A DNA stretch of 64,000 nucleotides from Myoxocephalus aenaeus (GCA_038501785.1 JBAMJR010000190.1:253501-317500); one strand, 5' to 3'. Counted from the stretch's first letter, positions 1 to 12,640 are shown. Numbers and translations: made by a program. The notes: generated by a model not told the origin, from the letters alone.

Positions 1-123
1 TTTACTTTTAACAATATGCAAGGCTCCCCTAATCCCTCGCCGTGGACCTCATCAGTGAAACGGATGGCTGCGAATACGCAGCCCATGAATCTTTAACCGC
101 CGGCGCTCCACTTCGCTCGTTTA

Positions 124-159
124 AAAGAAGAAGAAGAAGAAGAAGAAGAAGAAGAAGAA
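124..159. repeat. (AAG)n microsatellite
   Basis: About twelve GAA/AAG trinucleotides in a row, followed 30 bases later by a run of T. The short reading frame across it, with poly-Arg, is a by-product of the repeat. Confidence 0.9.
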
Positions 160-189
160 AAAACACCACCAGTTGTAGAAGTTGCTCTT

Positions 190-608
190 TTTTTTTTTTT
201 TTCAAAGTGCGGCCGGCGCTTCCTGATCGATCCCGATCGGCATCGCAGGCCTTTTTTTAAGAATAATAATAATAAAAAGGTTATTATCAGAACCCTTCGG
301 TTAGCGGGATCCCGAAGGTGTCACGTGGCGGGTTATGTAACTCGTGGGCGGGGCGACACCCCGAGCCGGGTGCGCTGCCCTAGTTTAAGGGGTATTTTAA
401 GAGTTCCCACACGGCTTCGTTTGCCCTCGTCTCCTCCTCCAGTTCAGCCTTTTTCTTTTTTTGTCCTCTTGTAAAGCATCTCTTCAGCGTCGGGCCGGAG
501 AGAAGCAGCCGGGACGCTCGTCAGACGACCTCTTTTAGCTCGCCGGCTGTCTGGACTCCGGCTCAGTCGACGCTCGACCTTTCTACGTGTTTTTATTCTC
601 ATTTAGCG
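190..608 (+). promoter_or_regulatory. CpG-rich promoter-like segment with possible noncoding exon
   Basis: This stretch is visibly richer in CpG than its surroundings. It holds an E-box CACGTG at 322-327, a GC box GGGCGGGGC at 346-354 and a weak TATA-like GTATTTTAAG at 392-401. These are ordered as in a + strand promoter that would start transcription near 425. A possible splice donor (GCG followed by GTAAAT) lies at 609. It could be an internal promoter for a short shisa6 transcript, an unrelated noncoding RNA, or a decayed LTR. Nothing in the sequence proves transcription. Confidence 0.3.
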
Positions 609-1463
609 GTAAATCAATTATTGCCATGGCAGTCGTGAGAGTCTCTTCATATTATGGAGCTCGCATTAAAACGGACAAAGTGATGAAGTGAAAATGACAT
701 TATCCTGGAAATGGTGAGGTAAAATGCCAAAAGCATAATAGATTCAAAGTAAAACACAATTAAGCTCGCAATTGCCAATAGGACATTGACTTCACCGTGA
801 ACGTTTTGACGAGCACAGCTGGTCTCCGGTTTAGACTGGACCGGATCGCACGGAGAGGACGGGGGCTCCGCATGGTCCAAGGTCACGGCCCGAGGTCACG
901 AGCGTGAGCCGACCACCTGCCGGCTGCACACTCTGCATGTTTGAATGGTTTTAGGGGACATTTGATGACAGATGTAGAGACGGAGAGGATGAACAACTGA
1001 TACCAAAGCGCCAAAGCACCTTTAAGCGTCTGTATGAGGCACGCGGGGCGTTCCACTAACTCCAATGTGAAACCCATCGACGTCTTTATGAGACGAGTGA
1101 GAGTGGGTCAGTCCGCCGAGGACTTTCACCCAGGAGGCCGCTGGTCGCCGTTGGCTTATTTTATTCTACTTTTGTGATGTAACGTATGCACTTAAAGCCA
1201 CTACGAGGAACTTTGATCGTGTGGTGGTTCTGGCGCCCCCTGTGGACTAAAGTGGTAGTGTCTCCGAGCACCAGGGTCCCTTCAGAAAACCTCTCATTTC
1301 AGAATCAGAATCAGGAATGTTTACACAAACGAGGATTTTTTCTAGGCAGAAGGTGCAGACATTAGACATGAGACAAACAACAATCAACAACAACAACAGT
1401 GCAATGGGTATTAAACACCAGCGAGTTGGGAGTGAGAAAGGTCTCAGACTGCAGGCGCCTTGT

Positions 1464-1510
<47 letters not shown>

Positions 1511-4074
1511 TTGACTCATCTGCACCAACTTTGTCAGTGATTAAGTTAAGTTATGTTTGAAGACTTTTTCCGTGTAAAAAGTGCTCCCCTCAGTTCTCTG
1601 GCGGAGAAGCAGCGACTCGTTGGTTTAATGATGCGACCCAGCGGCGGCTCGCAGTTAATGTTTCTCCTCCCGCCACCATTTTTATCTTCAGATGCCATTT
1701 CAGATGAATGCCATTTCAATAACGCTCCCGTCAAACTAGCACCAGAGTCATTTTAATGACTTTTGGAGACATTTAATTAGGAGGAAAATATTTGAAAGAG
1801 TCTTTTCCCGCTGCGTTGTGTTTTTTCTGCTTCTCTCTGTGACCCAAAGTTATTTATTTTTTTACAGTCTGGCTTCTTTCAAACGACGATCTCCAGTCTG
1901 GGTTCATTCTGGAGATGAGTTATGCGTTTGAATTGTTTTAATGCAAGGTGAGGGTCGGTGTTTGGCCGCGTCAGCAGTAAAGGAGGAGCCCGACCAGCTC
2001 ATTACTTTCTGGGGGAAGTTGGTGGAGACCTTTTTCTTTTGCAATTAAATTATAAATCCCCTCCTCCTTTCAATTATTTGAAGAGCTTCGATCTCGATGA
2101 TTTGTCAACCAGATAATTTGAAAAGTTAATCTATGACCTCCATCAACCTCTACGATGCTGATTACAACAGAGCAGACTGATGTGCATATCTTACCAGCGT
2201 AGACGTGCAAATTAGCTGTTTGTCGTGCCGCGGAGAGATCCCTAAAATACTCAAGCAAAGACAATAAATATCTATAATTTGATTTTTTGTTTTGCAACAA
2301 TCATTTGTGAAAACTGCCTTCGAGCTGCAAAAGAAACGGCTCTACGAAAGAATATGGAGAGGTTTTCTTTTTTTATGTATACTTTTAGCGATATGGTTTA
2401 TCTTTATGGCTGAAATAAAGCACCGCGCCGCTCGCTCGTAGCGCTGCTCTTCATCACGGAGCCACCGGAACGGCACCGGGATCCATTAGCAGCAGATATA
2501 CTTATGTACGGTCTATATATTTTGTTCTGTGAAGCAGCTCATTGGTGCCTCCTGTCCAATTCTTTTTTTTTAAACAGCGAGCTCATCTTCAGATTGCTCT
2601 TCGCAATCCTCAAAGCTCCTGTTTTGACACCGCGCCGCCGACGCCAGACAGCGGCTCGGATCGCTACATGGATTCCAATCACGCGGCGCCCGCCCGGATC
2701 TCATCTCCAAGCAGCCGTAACCCCGCGAACCCGCAGACAGATGCGTCTGGCACCCTGAGATGAACCGAGGCGGCGGGGCGGTGGAGGCACGGGGCGCTCT
2801 GAGGGCTTGTTAGTGCATCACTCCGTCTTGTGGATGTTGTTTTGCTCCAGCACATCGCAGAGGTGTGTGTGTGTGTGTTGTTATTTGGGTTTTTTCTAAA
2901 CCTCGCACACCGATTCCTCCGGCATTTTCATCTCTCACTTTTTTGGCTCGGGCTCAGCTTTTATTTAGTTTTCATCTATCAGATCCAAGAAGTGCAATTT
3001 CCTGCTTCTTTTTCTTCAATATATATATAAAGTGCTGTCTGTGTGATGGACCACGGGGCGCATATTTGCAGTAGATGCACTGCAGAATCTAATGCAATAT
3101 CTCTCACATTGAATAACGTATTTTAGGTTTAAGTAAAATAAAAGGAGAACATGAGAAGTGATGCAGCCTCTTTCTGGGTCTAATTAAAAAGCAAGATGTT
3201 TGGTTGGAGGGCAGAGGAACGAGTGAGAGACTTGAAAGCAGAGATCAAGATGGTGACTGAGTCTCCACGAGGTAGCATCTCTTCATTCACTCCACCCTGG
3301 AGGCACAAAAGCATCTCTGGACCAATCACCGTCATCTGGTTTCTCTCTTCGTCTCTGACTGTGTTCATCATGGAGGAAAGCAAAGCATAGCAGAGTTTTA
3401 TTTTCCTTTTCTTTCTGACGCAGCTTTTATTAAAATGTGAGGCCTTCGTGGTTTCCTGCAGGATGCCCGATCCCGTGCAGCGGTAGCGGGGGGGCCAATC
3501 GAGAGGTGTTGTTTGGGCTTTTTAAAGGCTGAAGCTTTGCCTTTGAAGCGACACATCAGGCGCTTAAATGGGAGAAAGAAAGCAGCTTTTTTTTTCTGGA
3601 GGTAGCAGGAGTTGGTTAATGGTGTTACAAATGTCATCACAGCAGGAGGTGTAAATGTTGCCCAGGAAGAAACAAGCCTTCAGAGAGAGACTTTGGTGTG
3701 TGTGATCGATTGCGCAACATCGCAGCAGCTAAAAATGGAAAAGGTATTGAGGTGGGTTAGAGGGAGCCACAGTTTCGCTTTTGTTTGAAAGGAACAAAAA
3801 CAATCATGGAGCGGTTCCATCTGACGTAAATAAGTCGAGTTTTAAGGGAGAAGTGTTTATCAACCGAACATGTCATGTGGATCATGTATTCATTGAAAGT
3901 CCTTCGAGCCTTCACCTTTACATCTCGAGTCAAAGACGAGCTCCTCGTTTGAATGCTTATTCTTTAATGAGAGTCCATTTGTTTAAACCCCGCTGGTCGC
4001 ACTCCTTCAAAATAAGACGTAGCCTTGAACCGGTACCTCGTCTTCTAGCCTTTTTAAAAAAACAAGAAAAGGAT
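609..4074. other. Noncoding stretch, mostly unique
   Basis: No supported gene. It contains a degenerate LINE/SINE-type segment around 1295-1420 starting with a doubled CAGAAT motif, a TA microsatellite, an isolated CTCF-like site on the - strand at 1231-1245 (GGCGCCCCCTGTGG as read on +), and a CpG-dense patch at about 2420-2790. The short frames in the CpG patch are not recognisable as protein. Confidence 0.5.
1468..1508. repeat. (TA)n microsatellite
   Basis: About 20 uninterrupted TA dinucleotides. They produce Tyr-Ile runs in frames on both strands, which are not genes. Confidence 0.95.
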
Positions 4075-4615
4075 AGACTGAGCGATTGTTATCTAAAACT
4101 GTAAATCATAGGTTATTTTATGATTTACTTTTTGTTTTATAAAAGCCCAAAACTGCTGTATTTGGATGTATTGAACACCATATGAAATATACAAGTGAAA
4201 TATATGGTTTGGTACATAGCATTCAAATAGCCCCAATGGGACCCAATAGGATCCAATGAGACCCAATGGGACCCAATGAGACCCAATGAGACCCAATGGG
4301 ACCTCGCCTGAATGTTCTGTACTAAAACCCTCTCTAACTTTGTTCTGCTTCACTTTATTATAATAATCATCCTGAAAGTGCTTTTTTTAATATGTGGATC
4401 TGAAACCTTTTAATCTGTTTCTGTGTGTCATCTTCATTTACTCTGAACCAGTAACATATAGACTGATATTTACACATCTGAACAAAATCTCACATGTGCA
4501 CCTTTTATTATAACACCAACATTATTCAGATAGCCCTAGTGGTTGCAGAGATACACTTTTTAGTTTGGGAATGACATTTTCGATCAGAGGCCTAGAAATA
4601 GGTTGTTTTTAAAAG
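4075..4615 (-). mobile_element. Family A dispersed element, inverted copy
   Basis: This segment is the reverse complement of much of 40022-41153. Shared blocks include the terminal GAGCGATTGTTAT, the stretch around the AACATATAGACTGATATTTA motif at 4454, the AGAGAGGGTTT block next to the arrays, and a TAGTTTGGG block near 4563. The copies differ by many substitutions and indels, so this is an old dispersed repeat. No transposase-like frame survives and the class is unknown. Ends are approximate, judged from where similarity to the other copy stops. Confidence 0.75.
4230..4303. repeat. 10-bp minisatellite (GACCCAATGG-type)
   Basis: About seven tandem copies of a 10-bp unit of the form GACCCAATGR lie inside the family A copy, directly beside the ACCTCGCCTGAATGTTC block. 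The sister copy at 40 kb lacks the array at this site, so it expanded locally. Confidence 0.9.
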
Positions 4616-7490
4616 GCTAGAAGAGGTTTGAGGTTCTCCTCTTTGGCGTCGCTTCGGTCAGAACACGTCTTTGCGTCCCTCCTCTTCCTCACCTGTTTCT
4701 GTCTCTTTGTTTGGCGCTGAGGGATTTCTTGGTGCGTCGCAGCACCTTTTCCGCCCTTATCTCTTCGCTGACCTCCTTTTGTTCAAACCAGACGGCTCTT
4801 CAAAAGCCTGCCGCACAAAAAGCCCGACAATCATTTTTACTGTTTCATACACATTCTCTTTCTCTTTCAGTCCTTTCTTTCATCTCCAGCCTCTCACCTG
4901 CTCCTTATCGCCTCATGTTCCCTTTGAATCAGAAAGCTTTAGATCAGATAGGAAGCAACTATTCACATTTGGGGTTTTATTTTTTATTCTTTATGTATTC
5001 AGGAATGTCCGCAAAACCTTTTTCTCACTCGCTGTGATCGAAACAAATCCCTTTCTTCTTGTCGTGGTAATCTGATCTCGCATCACTTCTTTGCCGGCGG
5101 GCGACAGGAAACAACACCGGCATCAGATCCTTTCTTTCATATCTGCAACACACACCTTTGCCGTGAGTCAATATCGTATTTCAAGCAGAAGATTGTGCAT
5201 GAGAAAGAGAGAAACTGGAGGAAAGCGCTTTTTGAAGACTAATTAGTGGTCAGACCTGCAGTTGGGACACGCAAGAACATACAGACCTCCATGAGAAACA
5301 GGTCAATTAACTCGCTGTATAGTCACCGTGACTGTAGGTATTGTTACCTTTAGTATAGCGGCCCTGTGTAGCCGCCTCGTCTTGAGTGGTGGTAAAATGA
5401 GTTGGTGGTAAATGTGATCATTAGAGGTCGTTCAAAGCCATGATTCTATACCTATTGACAGAAAACTGGGTTCTCCTGCTCGTGGAGCCGTGGCGCCCCC
5501 GAGGGTCCTGCCGGACACATATCCCCTCGCACGGATGACGATGATGATGATGAAGCAACCGCAGCCTCTCTTCCTCTATCGATGCATTTGGAAATGTAGC
5601 GATGAAGTTCCTGTTTTGGAGCGGCGTCTCGAGCCTCCGGCCGCCTCCTTCCTTATTTTTATTTCTTCCAAAACGGTTGACTCGGAGAGCCTGCGAAACA
5701 AATTCCAATGAGTCTGGACTGTTGGTCCAGGCACAAATGACCAAATAAAAACTTGAACCTTGACTAGAAATCTCGACTGAACCAGAAGCTTTTCAGCTCT
5801 TCCTTTTGTTTTTATCCGACTGCGTCACCAATAGTGATGGCGCTGGACGCAGGAAGAACGTTTTCTTTTTGCAGCTGCTAAGTTTGCCGATTGCATCAGA
5901 ACAAAACGTACTCGTACACTTACGAAGGTAATTTGAGCTTTATTGATCAAAAATAATTCATAAGACATAGCATGCAATTGGTTAACGGAGACGTATCGAG
6001 AGTCCATGCTTTAAAAACAAGAGCGTCTGTTGTAATTAATGCGGCTGCTGTCACGATTTCAGCTTCGTCTGAAACATTTATTCCTTCAGGTCGCGCCCGT
6101 CCCAACGTCTTTGGGCACGATCCAGGTCGGCGGTGACATTCGTTAAAGCGTCGTTAGTATCGTCACTTCTCGGACAGCGTGAGTGAAAGTGTGTCAGGGT
6201 GACAGAACCGGGTCAGAACCTCTCTGCAGCCCGCCGGCACGCTGCGGGTTCGTCCCGGAGGCTCTTTTTGGGCTCAAAGCCAACGCTTTTTAATAAGCCG
6301 CCCCACGACTGCGTACCTGCTGAGGCGTGACCGGCCTGGAGGGCGCGTTGTGACACCGAGACACGCAATGTTCTGAACATCCTCGCTTCAGGCACGGACG
6401 ATTAGAAATTAAAAAAGCACAGCGGGAGGGAGGGGACGGAAACAAACACTTGATTGCATTCAGATTTTCTGAATACACAATGAAGACATTTGTTGTTGTT
6501 GTTGTTTGGAAACCATTTGGGGTTTCCAGCCTTGACATTTGCAAAAGTCCCACTGCGCTCAAATTCTAAGGAGTCGCTGGAGTAGTTCATCTGAGATCGT
6601 GGATGACAGCGGCTAATCAATTAGACGCTACTGTGAGAAGCGGATCGTATCCTCAGTATTATTAATCTTAAAGTCTCCTAACAAACACCATTAGACGTCT
6701 CTCGCCGCGTGCCGCCTCTCGGCGTTCGAGCCGTCGTTAATTAGCGCCGATTGTTTACTCGTGGCGAATGATCATTTAATTAGGTAACTTCAGACGGAGG
6801 ATCCAAATATTATGGATGGATCGTAACGAGATCAGTAGCGAGCGGCTCCTGCGGCGGCTTAAGGAAGCTTAACTCCGTGGGACAAGTATCAATCACATTT
6901 ATATGTAAATAGATGTAATTATCTGTTCTAATCATCGCGCATTACTCACGAGGCAGAAGGGAGAGAGGGAGAGCCTCGCTGCTTTCAGTCTGTGAAAGTG
7001 TGAAGGAGACAAAGCCACTCCAAGACGTTCGGCACTGAGCCGGGAAATGATCCAAACAGGCTGTAAAATAACACCCACTTATTAGAAGATCCTCCTGAGA
7101 GAAGAGTCACTAAATGGCGAGACACCGATGCAGTTTTCCTCGAGGATCACCGAGGTTAGTCTGTTGTTGTTGTTTTTAAAGAATCCGCAGAGAAAGTCTC
7201 CTCCTCGGGTTTCACGAGTCACCGGCTCAGAGGAGCTTCTGGTTTCGTGTTTCCAGTGTTTTTCTCACCCGGGTAACCGATCTCCATGCGCTGCAAACAC
7301 ATCATCTCAACGCGTCTTTTGCTCGTAATGTGAGGCCCTTTTTTGTGTTTTTAAAGGTGCAGTTGCAACCGACGTAAACTTCTCCCGCGTGTCAAACAAC
7401 TGCAAAAGAAAAACGTGAACATATTATTGTCCGTCTCTGTAGCCTATCTGCGTTTTGGGTTTGTCCCTTCTGGGCTACGGTAGGTCGATA
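4616..7490. other. Noncoding stretch with a conserved-element-like block
   Basis: No gene is supported. Low-complexity pyrimidine-rich sequence occurs at 4670-4910. From about 6600 to 6960 the sequence is free of repeats and dense in TAATTA-type homeodomain core motifs (for example TTAATTAG near 6739 and 6777), the texture of vertebrate conserved noncoding elements. That reading is inference only. Confidence 0.35.
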
Positions 7491-7492
7491 TA

Positions 7493-7687
7493 CCGTAAAA
7501 GTCGGGTTACAAGCCGCTACTACCTTCGGTCAGTGTCCCCGTTAGCTTCCCGCTGTAGCAAGCTAGCAGCAGTGCAAGCTAGCAGAGCGCTGGCAGGAGC
7601 GCTAGCAGGAGCACTAGCTGGCTACAGCGGGGAGCTAACGGGGACACTGACCGAAGGTAGTAGCGGCTTTTAACCCGACTTTTACGG
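7493..7687. mobile_element. Family C foldback MITE, copy 1 (195 bp)
   Basis: The element is bounded by TA on both sides and begins CCGTAAAAGTCGGGTTAC, with the reverse complement of this at its other end. The arms extend inward about 70 bp through a TACCTTCGGTCAGTGTCCCC block, leaving only a short CTAGC-rich core, so nearly the whole element is one hairpin. It has no coding capacity. TA duplication plus TIRs suggests mobilisation by a Tc1/mariner-type (or other TA-targeting) transposase. Confidence 0.85.
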
Positions 7688-7689
7688 TA

Positions 7690-10600
7690 AACGGCTCGTT
7701 CTACGTCAACGAAAACACAATGAGTTTTAGTAACAGGTGAAGAAAACTTGCATATTCCATTTCTACCAATATATTATCATAATGCTACACACTATCTTTA
7801 TTACATATTGTTTGTGCCACTATATCTTGAACATTTTGTGGTTTTGTGTGATTTAACATTCGTTTAAAACAAACAAAGTTGTAAACAGATATGAGAAAAA
7901 ATAAATATACAGAGAAAACTATCATGTTACACCTCTGCCGTTCTGTTTACAGCCTTCATTTTGACTTTGTCTCCAGCAATTTTCCCATTTTAACTGTAAT
8001 TTTTCATAATCTTTAGCAGCAACAATCTTTCTTTCTCATTCCTGTTTCAATTTTGAATTTAGTTGATTTCTGTTGGAAACAGTTTTAAATATTCTTTCAG
8101 GATTGTGTGTAATTTTGCAGCTTCTAAACCTGCACAAATAAGACAAACCGTGTCATTCCGCAAAGAGTGAAACGCACCTTTACCTTTAAATGTGGTGACA
8201 TGCGGCCGTGAAGCTCCTTTCTGTGGAAACGAGCCTCATTGCAAAACTCAGTCCAGCTCACTTCGATGACGCTGACGGCATCGCAGCGTCTTCAGAGTCT
8301 GAAGTCAGGAGGAGACGCCGTCGAGCTCCTCAAACTCCTTTGGTTTGGGATCCAAAGACGGGATGAAAAATAAACGAATAAAGCTCCCTACATGTCCAAT
8401 TAATGGGAAATAAGCTTATTATACAAACAAATAAACTAATAAATGTTTTCCCCCCTGCAGAAAAAATGGCAAATTGCTCTCAGCTGCAAAATTGTATGGC
8501 CGTGTTTGCTCTGTTAATCTCATTAGTGCAATGCTTTCTGGGAGACGCAGCAGATATAACGAGACCCTGCTCATGTTTAACTGGAGAATCTAACCTCCCC
8601 CCGGTTACTAAACCCACCAAACGAAAGGAGCTGGAGCTTGATAACGTGGAGATTTCTCTAAAAACATCCCAGCTTTATTCGTTATCGCCGCTGCTCCTGT
8701 GGCCGGCAGCTCCAGAGTTTGTCTGCAGGAATCTGAAGTCACAAGGTCAGCCTGAAGGAGGGGGACAGCAGGCTCCGCCTCCTTTTGACTGGAACAAAAC
8801 AAAGGAAAACATGTCTGGAGACACACGATCCCCGATCGATGAAGGAGAAACGAAGATCCCCGGCCCCGAGGGGCCCCCCGAGTGGGAAGTCGTCATGCCG
8901 AGCCGGCGGCTCTCTGTTCTTTTTTTTCTGGAGAGGAGGGACGGCAGTCTGAGCCACACAGACACACACAGACACACACACACAGACACACACAGACACA
9001 CAGACACACACACACACACAGACACACACTGATCTGTCAGAATTATAGATGGCGCAGGAAGGACCGCACAGACGTGGGAGCGGTCTCCTCTCCTGTAGCT
9101 CTCGAGGTGTTGAAGTGCCCATCGGAGAGAAACCAAACGAGTGTCCTTCACCGGTTTGTTCAGGGTGACTTTGCTGCACTCCGTGGTGCGAGGCGGCGCA
9201 ATCAAGTCCGTGAACTCTGGCGGACTCAAGATTAGCCGCGTCTCGCTTCGAAACGCTCCTCGAAATGGAAGTAAGAGATGCGAACGCTCAGAACTGAAGT
9301 CGTCTCAAAGATCTCCGTGAAGAACGGAGTCCTTCTCCGTGGAATCGTCTCCTCAGCGGTGGCTTCGTGCCAAACTCCCCACGTAATTACGGCGAAAACT
9401 TGGAGCGTGATTACGGAAAAATAACGTAGTTTCTAATTAATTTTGTTCAAACACTCCGCTGCCTTTTCCTTTAAAAAACAAACCTGATAAGAAAGTCTTT
9501 ATAATTCCTTCTTGTGTTTCCACGGTGTAGAAGTCTATGGAAGCTGAGAACTAATTCCACTCTCTCGCCGTGTGGCTGAAACCAAAAGAAAAAGAGCTCT
9601 GAAACGTGTCACATGGCAGCCGTACGGTTTATTTTACTAAAACATGAATTAATCTGCAGCTATGGAGGTCGAGTCTGACTTCTATGCACCAATTTATACG
9701 CAAAATATAACGCAAAATATAAAAATACTCCGGAATATAATGCACATTTCATGTTATTGCTGCCGAGACCATGCACACGCTTACTTTATCTCCTCTTTGC
9801 TTTGATTAAATGTGCATGTGGCAACTATTCACGTCAATACATTAATCTATTTTTAATGAATGTATAAACCGCTGGACTTAATAGGTCACGTTTTAATGTG
9901 TTTAATTTGTTTCAGCTGCTCAAATCTTTCTGCACATTTAAAACGTTTCACGCAGACCGAGTTCTCTTGTCGTTATAGTTCAAGATAAAAGTCGTAATAT
10001 TCCGAGAATAAAGATGTAATTTAAATGAGAATAAAGTCAGATTTTGAGTAAGAATGTTAATAGAATAACGTAAATATAAATAAATATATATCGTAGGAAC
10101 CGTTGCATGAGAATAAGTTGCTCTGTGTTAGGAAAGAAAATGGACCTCCTTTTATTTCAGTACATTTTCAGCTGGTTTTGGGTCTGAGCTCCAGTTCATC
10201 CCAACATGTTTGATGTTCTTACACCAGTTCATGTTGCAGCATCCTCCTGTGCATGTGTGTTATGTTTGAGAATGTGCAGGTTTCTCCCCTCCAGGAATCA
10301 CTCCAGCATCCTCTGCCCACGTGGATCCTCCAGTTTCCTCTTTTCTGTTCCTCTTTTCGTACTTCACGGAGTCCCGTATTCCAGGGCGAGGATAACGGCA
10401 GCTTTGTATGATGTTACTTCTGACATATCGGAGAAGACATCAGATAAATCTGTGCTTATCCTCGTCAGTAATTCACAGACTCCCCCCCCAACCCCCCCGG
10501 GACGCCGGCGGTCCGGCTCACGACACCGCGAGGGTAAGACATCGAGCAGCGAGACGGGCGGCGGCTGTCTGTCTGTCTGCTTGTGAGACCGGTTAAAGAA

Positions 10601-11125
10601 GCCGAGGCAGCAGCCCAGTCTTTAGAAGATGATTTCATAAAGTTCACCTGTGGACAGAATTAAGACGCATTCAAGTGCAGAAAGAAACTACCATAATTAG
10701 GTCAAGTGCACAAAGTGGAAAATGTTGTTTCATTGATGAGAAAGAGGGCAGATGTGGTACCAGATGTGGTTTCTCTTCTCTTTTTGTTTTGCTTCAGCAC
10801 TGGAGAGCTCCGTGCAACAAAAACATCTCCATTGAACGTCAGTGGAAATAAATACAGAGAATTCTGGATAATCAAAGCAAACACATTTGAGGAGAGGAGA
10901 CTGGAACCTTCATCACATTGGCCACACATTAACACTATGTACTTTTAATAATGTGTTTCTTAGTTTGAGGTTAAATGGAACCCAACTGGAGAACCGGCTC
11001 CTCCCACATTTAGGCTCCTCCCACTCTCACAACAGCACAAAGATTCACATTTTATATTTGCAGATTATCTGGAAATTAAGTTGAACATGTTTTGCTAATA
11101 TTGCATTAGAAACCTGGCTGTAGAT
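7690..11125. other. Noncoding stretch
   Basis: No gene is supported. A frame from 8466 to 9032 starts with a signal-peptide-like stretch but degenerates into a CA-type microsatellite and matches no family known to me. AT-rich unique sequence fills most of 9600-11100. A tight run of C occurs at 10481-10500. Confidence 0.4.
8955..9029. repeat. (CA)n/(CAGACA)n microsatellite
   Basis: About 75 bp of CA dinucleotides interrupted by regularly spaced CAGA. It generates His-Thr and Val-Cys runs in the frames on the two strands. Confidence 0.95.
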
Positions 11126-11262
11126 TGAAGGCAAGGCAACTTTATTTGTTTGGCACATTTCAACAACAAGGCGATTCAAAGGGCTTCACATAAAACCATA
11201 AAAGCATCAAAACATAATGCAGAGAAAACAAGATAGAAAAACAATTAAGAAAATTAAAATTG
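11126..11262. repeat. Teleost interspersed repeat (AAGGCAACTTTATTTG type)
   Basis: The block runs from GGCAAGGCAACTTTATTTG through TTCAAAGGGCTTCACATAAA into an A-rich tail. This arrangement is the familiar end of a LINE-related repeat seen many times in teleost genomes, recognised here from general knowledge. Related weaker blocks occur at 42235 and 58018. Confidence 0.55.
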
Positions 11263-11884
11263 TGAAAGTTTGTGTCCAAAGTTGAACGTTGTTTTTGTGT
11301 CTAACTTCAGAAATCCGATAAAAGAAAAACCTTGAAAACGCCTCTACAATGTTATGTATAATTACCATTGTGTTTCATTTCATTCATTAAAGACAAGAAC
11401 AGCCTGTTTCTGTACAGCTGCATCTCATCTAAACAGTTTTCTGGTGCTATTTTTCATGGATGTAAACAAAGATGACTTTCCTGTTCTCAATTCTGTGTGA
11501 ACAATACAAAATAAAAAAACAAGACAATAAAGCTTAAACCGGCGTCGGCTGTGACCGCAGGCGTTATGTCTTCCAGTTCGTCCGTCCGCGTGATCGTGAT
11601 GACGCGGGAACGCCTGGAGGGAATTTCTTTAAAAAATTTGGCACAAACGTCCACTTTAACCACCAAATTCAATTATGATGTAGCGTGACTAATTCCTATG
11701 TTAATTATGACATTTTGGACCGACGTGAACGTAACGAGGCGTGCAGCTCTGAGGCGGTAATTCTTCCTCGAAACTATTCATCCTGGAGCTTTATAACGTC
11801 TCGTGTTGTTTATTCATCCTTGAGCTTGTAAATGTCTCTTGTTGTTTATATCCAATGTGGGGAAGTTACTCATCAACCAGCTGA

Positions 11885-12465
11885 AGGATTACCAACTGGG
11901 ATGTTGGGAAAGAAAACGTCCAGAGCGAAAAACGACGTGGCAGGTTCGGCCAAAAGTTAGAACAAATAATTCTGAACACCAGAAACGAGCAAAAAGACGA
12001 ACTAACGGGCAAATTAGACAAAATACAAACGGCGCAAGACTCTAAATACACAAGAAAGCACTCAGATAGCAGGACACATGTGGACGGACTTGAAAGCCAC
12101 ACAACGGGGTCTTTCTCATTTCCTGATTGTGCGCCTCCTCGTTTCCTCGCTCTTGACTTGAGACCCTTGAAATTGGTGTCAGCGTTCCATCTTCAAGGAC
12201 GTACCGATTCCTAAAAGGCAACGCGAGGAGCGAGGAAGCACCGGCGTTTCCCTTTTTGATGAAGAGTTTTAGGCACAACGTAAACAGAGACAAGACTAAG
12301 ACGCGAGGAGGCGAGGAAAGGACTTAAGGAGGCACGAAATGAGAAAGACCTCTGGGACGAGACAAAAGACACACATTCAAAATGGAGGGAAGACCACAAA
12401 GACAGGAAGTGGAACGAACAGGACACACGAGGCGGCGAACTAAACAAAACCCGAGGCCAGGACAA
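11885..12465. repeat. Degenerate purine/AC-rich satellite-like tract
   Basis: Almost 600 bp with strong strand asymmetry: the + strand is built of loosely repeating blocks such as GAAAAACGAC, GACAAAAGACACA and GGAAGACCACAAAGACAGG. The approximate period, many substitutions and absence of T-rich segments point to a decayed tandem repeat. The - strand frame of 85 codons within it is a compositional artefact. Confidence 0.45.
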
Positions 12466-12639
12466 CATCTTGGTCAGATAACGACACCGTTTCTTCCGAT
12501 CTTTCGCCTGTCAATCGTTTTGATTCAGATTCTGGTTCTCGAGTTGTAAATGTCTCCATCAGAGGTCAAAGAAGGTGAAAACTGTCTCAACCTCGCATAA
12601 TGTGCACAAGGGCAAAGCGAGGTGATCCGTCCACATGGC

Positions 12640-12640
<1 letters not shown>

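Noticed and set aside
4671..5075. 134-codon + frame rich in Phe and Ser
   Set aside because: Pyrimidine-rich low-complexity DNA; no domain, no splice context.
7455..7673. 72-codon frame with Ala-Gly-Ala-Leu repeats
   Set aside because: Lies inside the family C foldback MITE; the repeats come from its GCTAGC core.
8403..9032. 209-codon + strand frame, the longest on this strand apart from shadows
   Set aside because: The second half is low complexity ending in a CA microsatellite, and no family is recognised; only its leader is kept as a weak observation.
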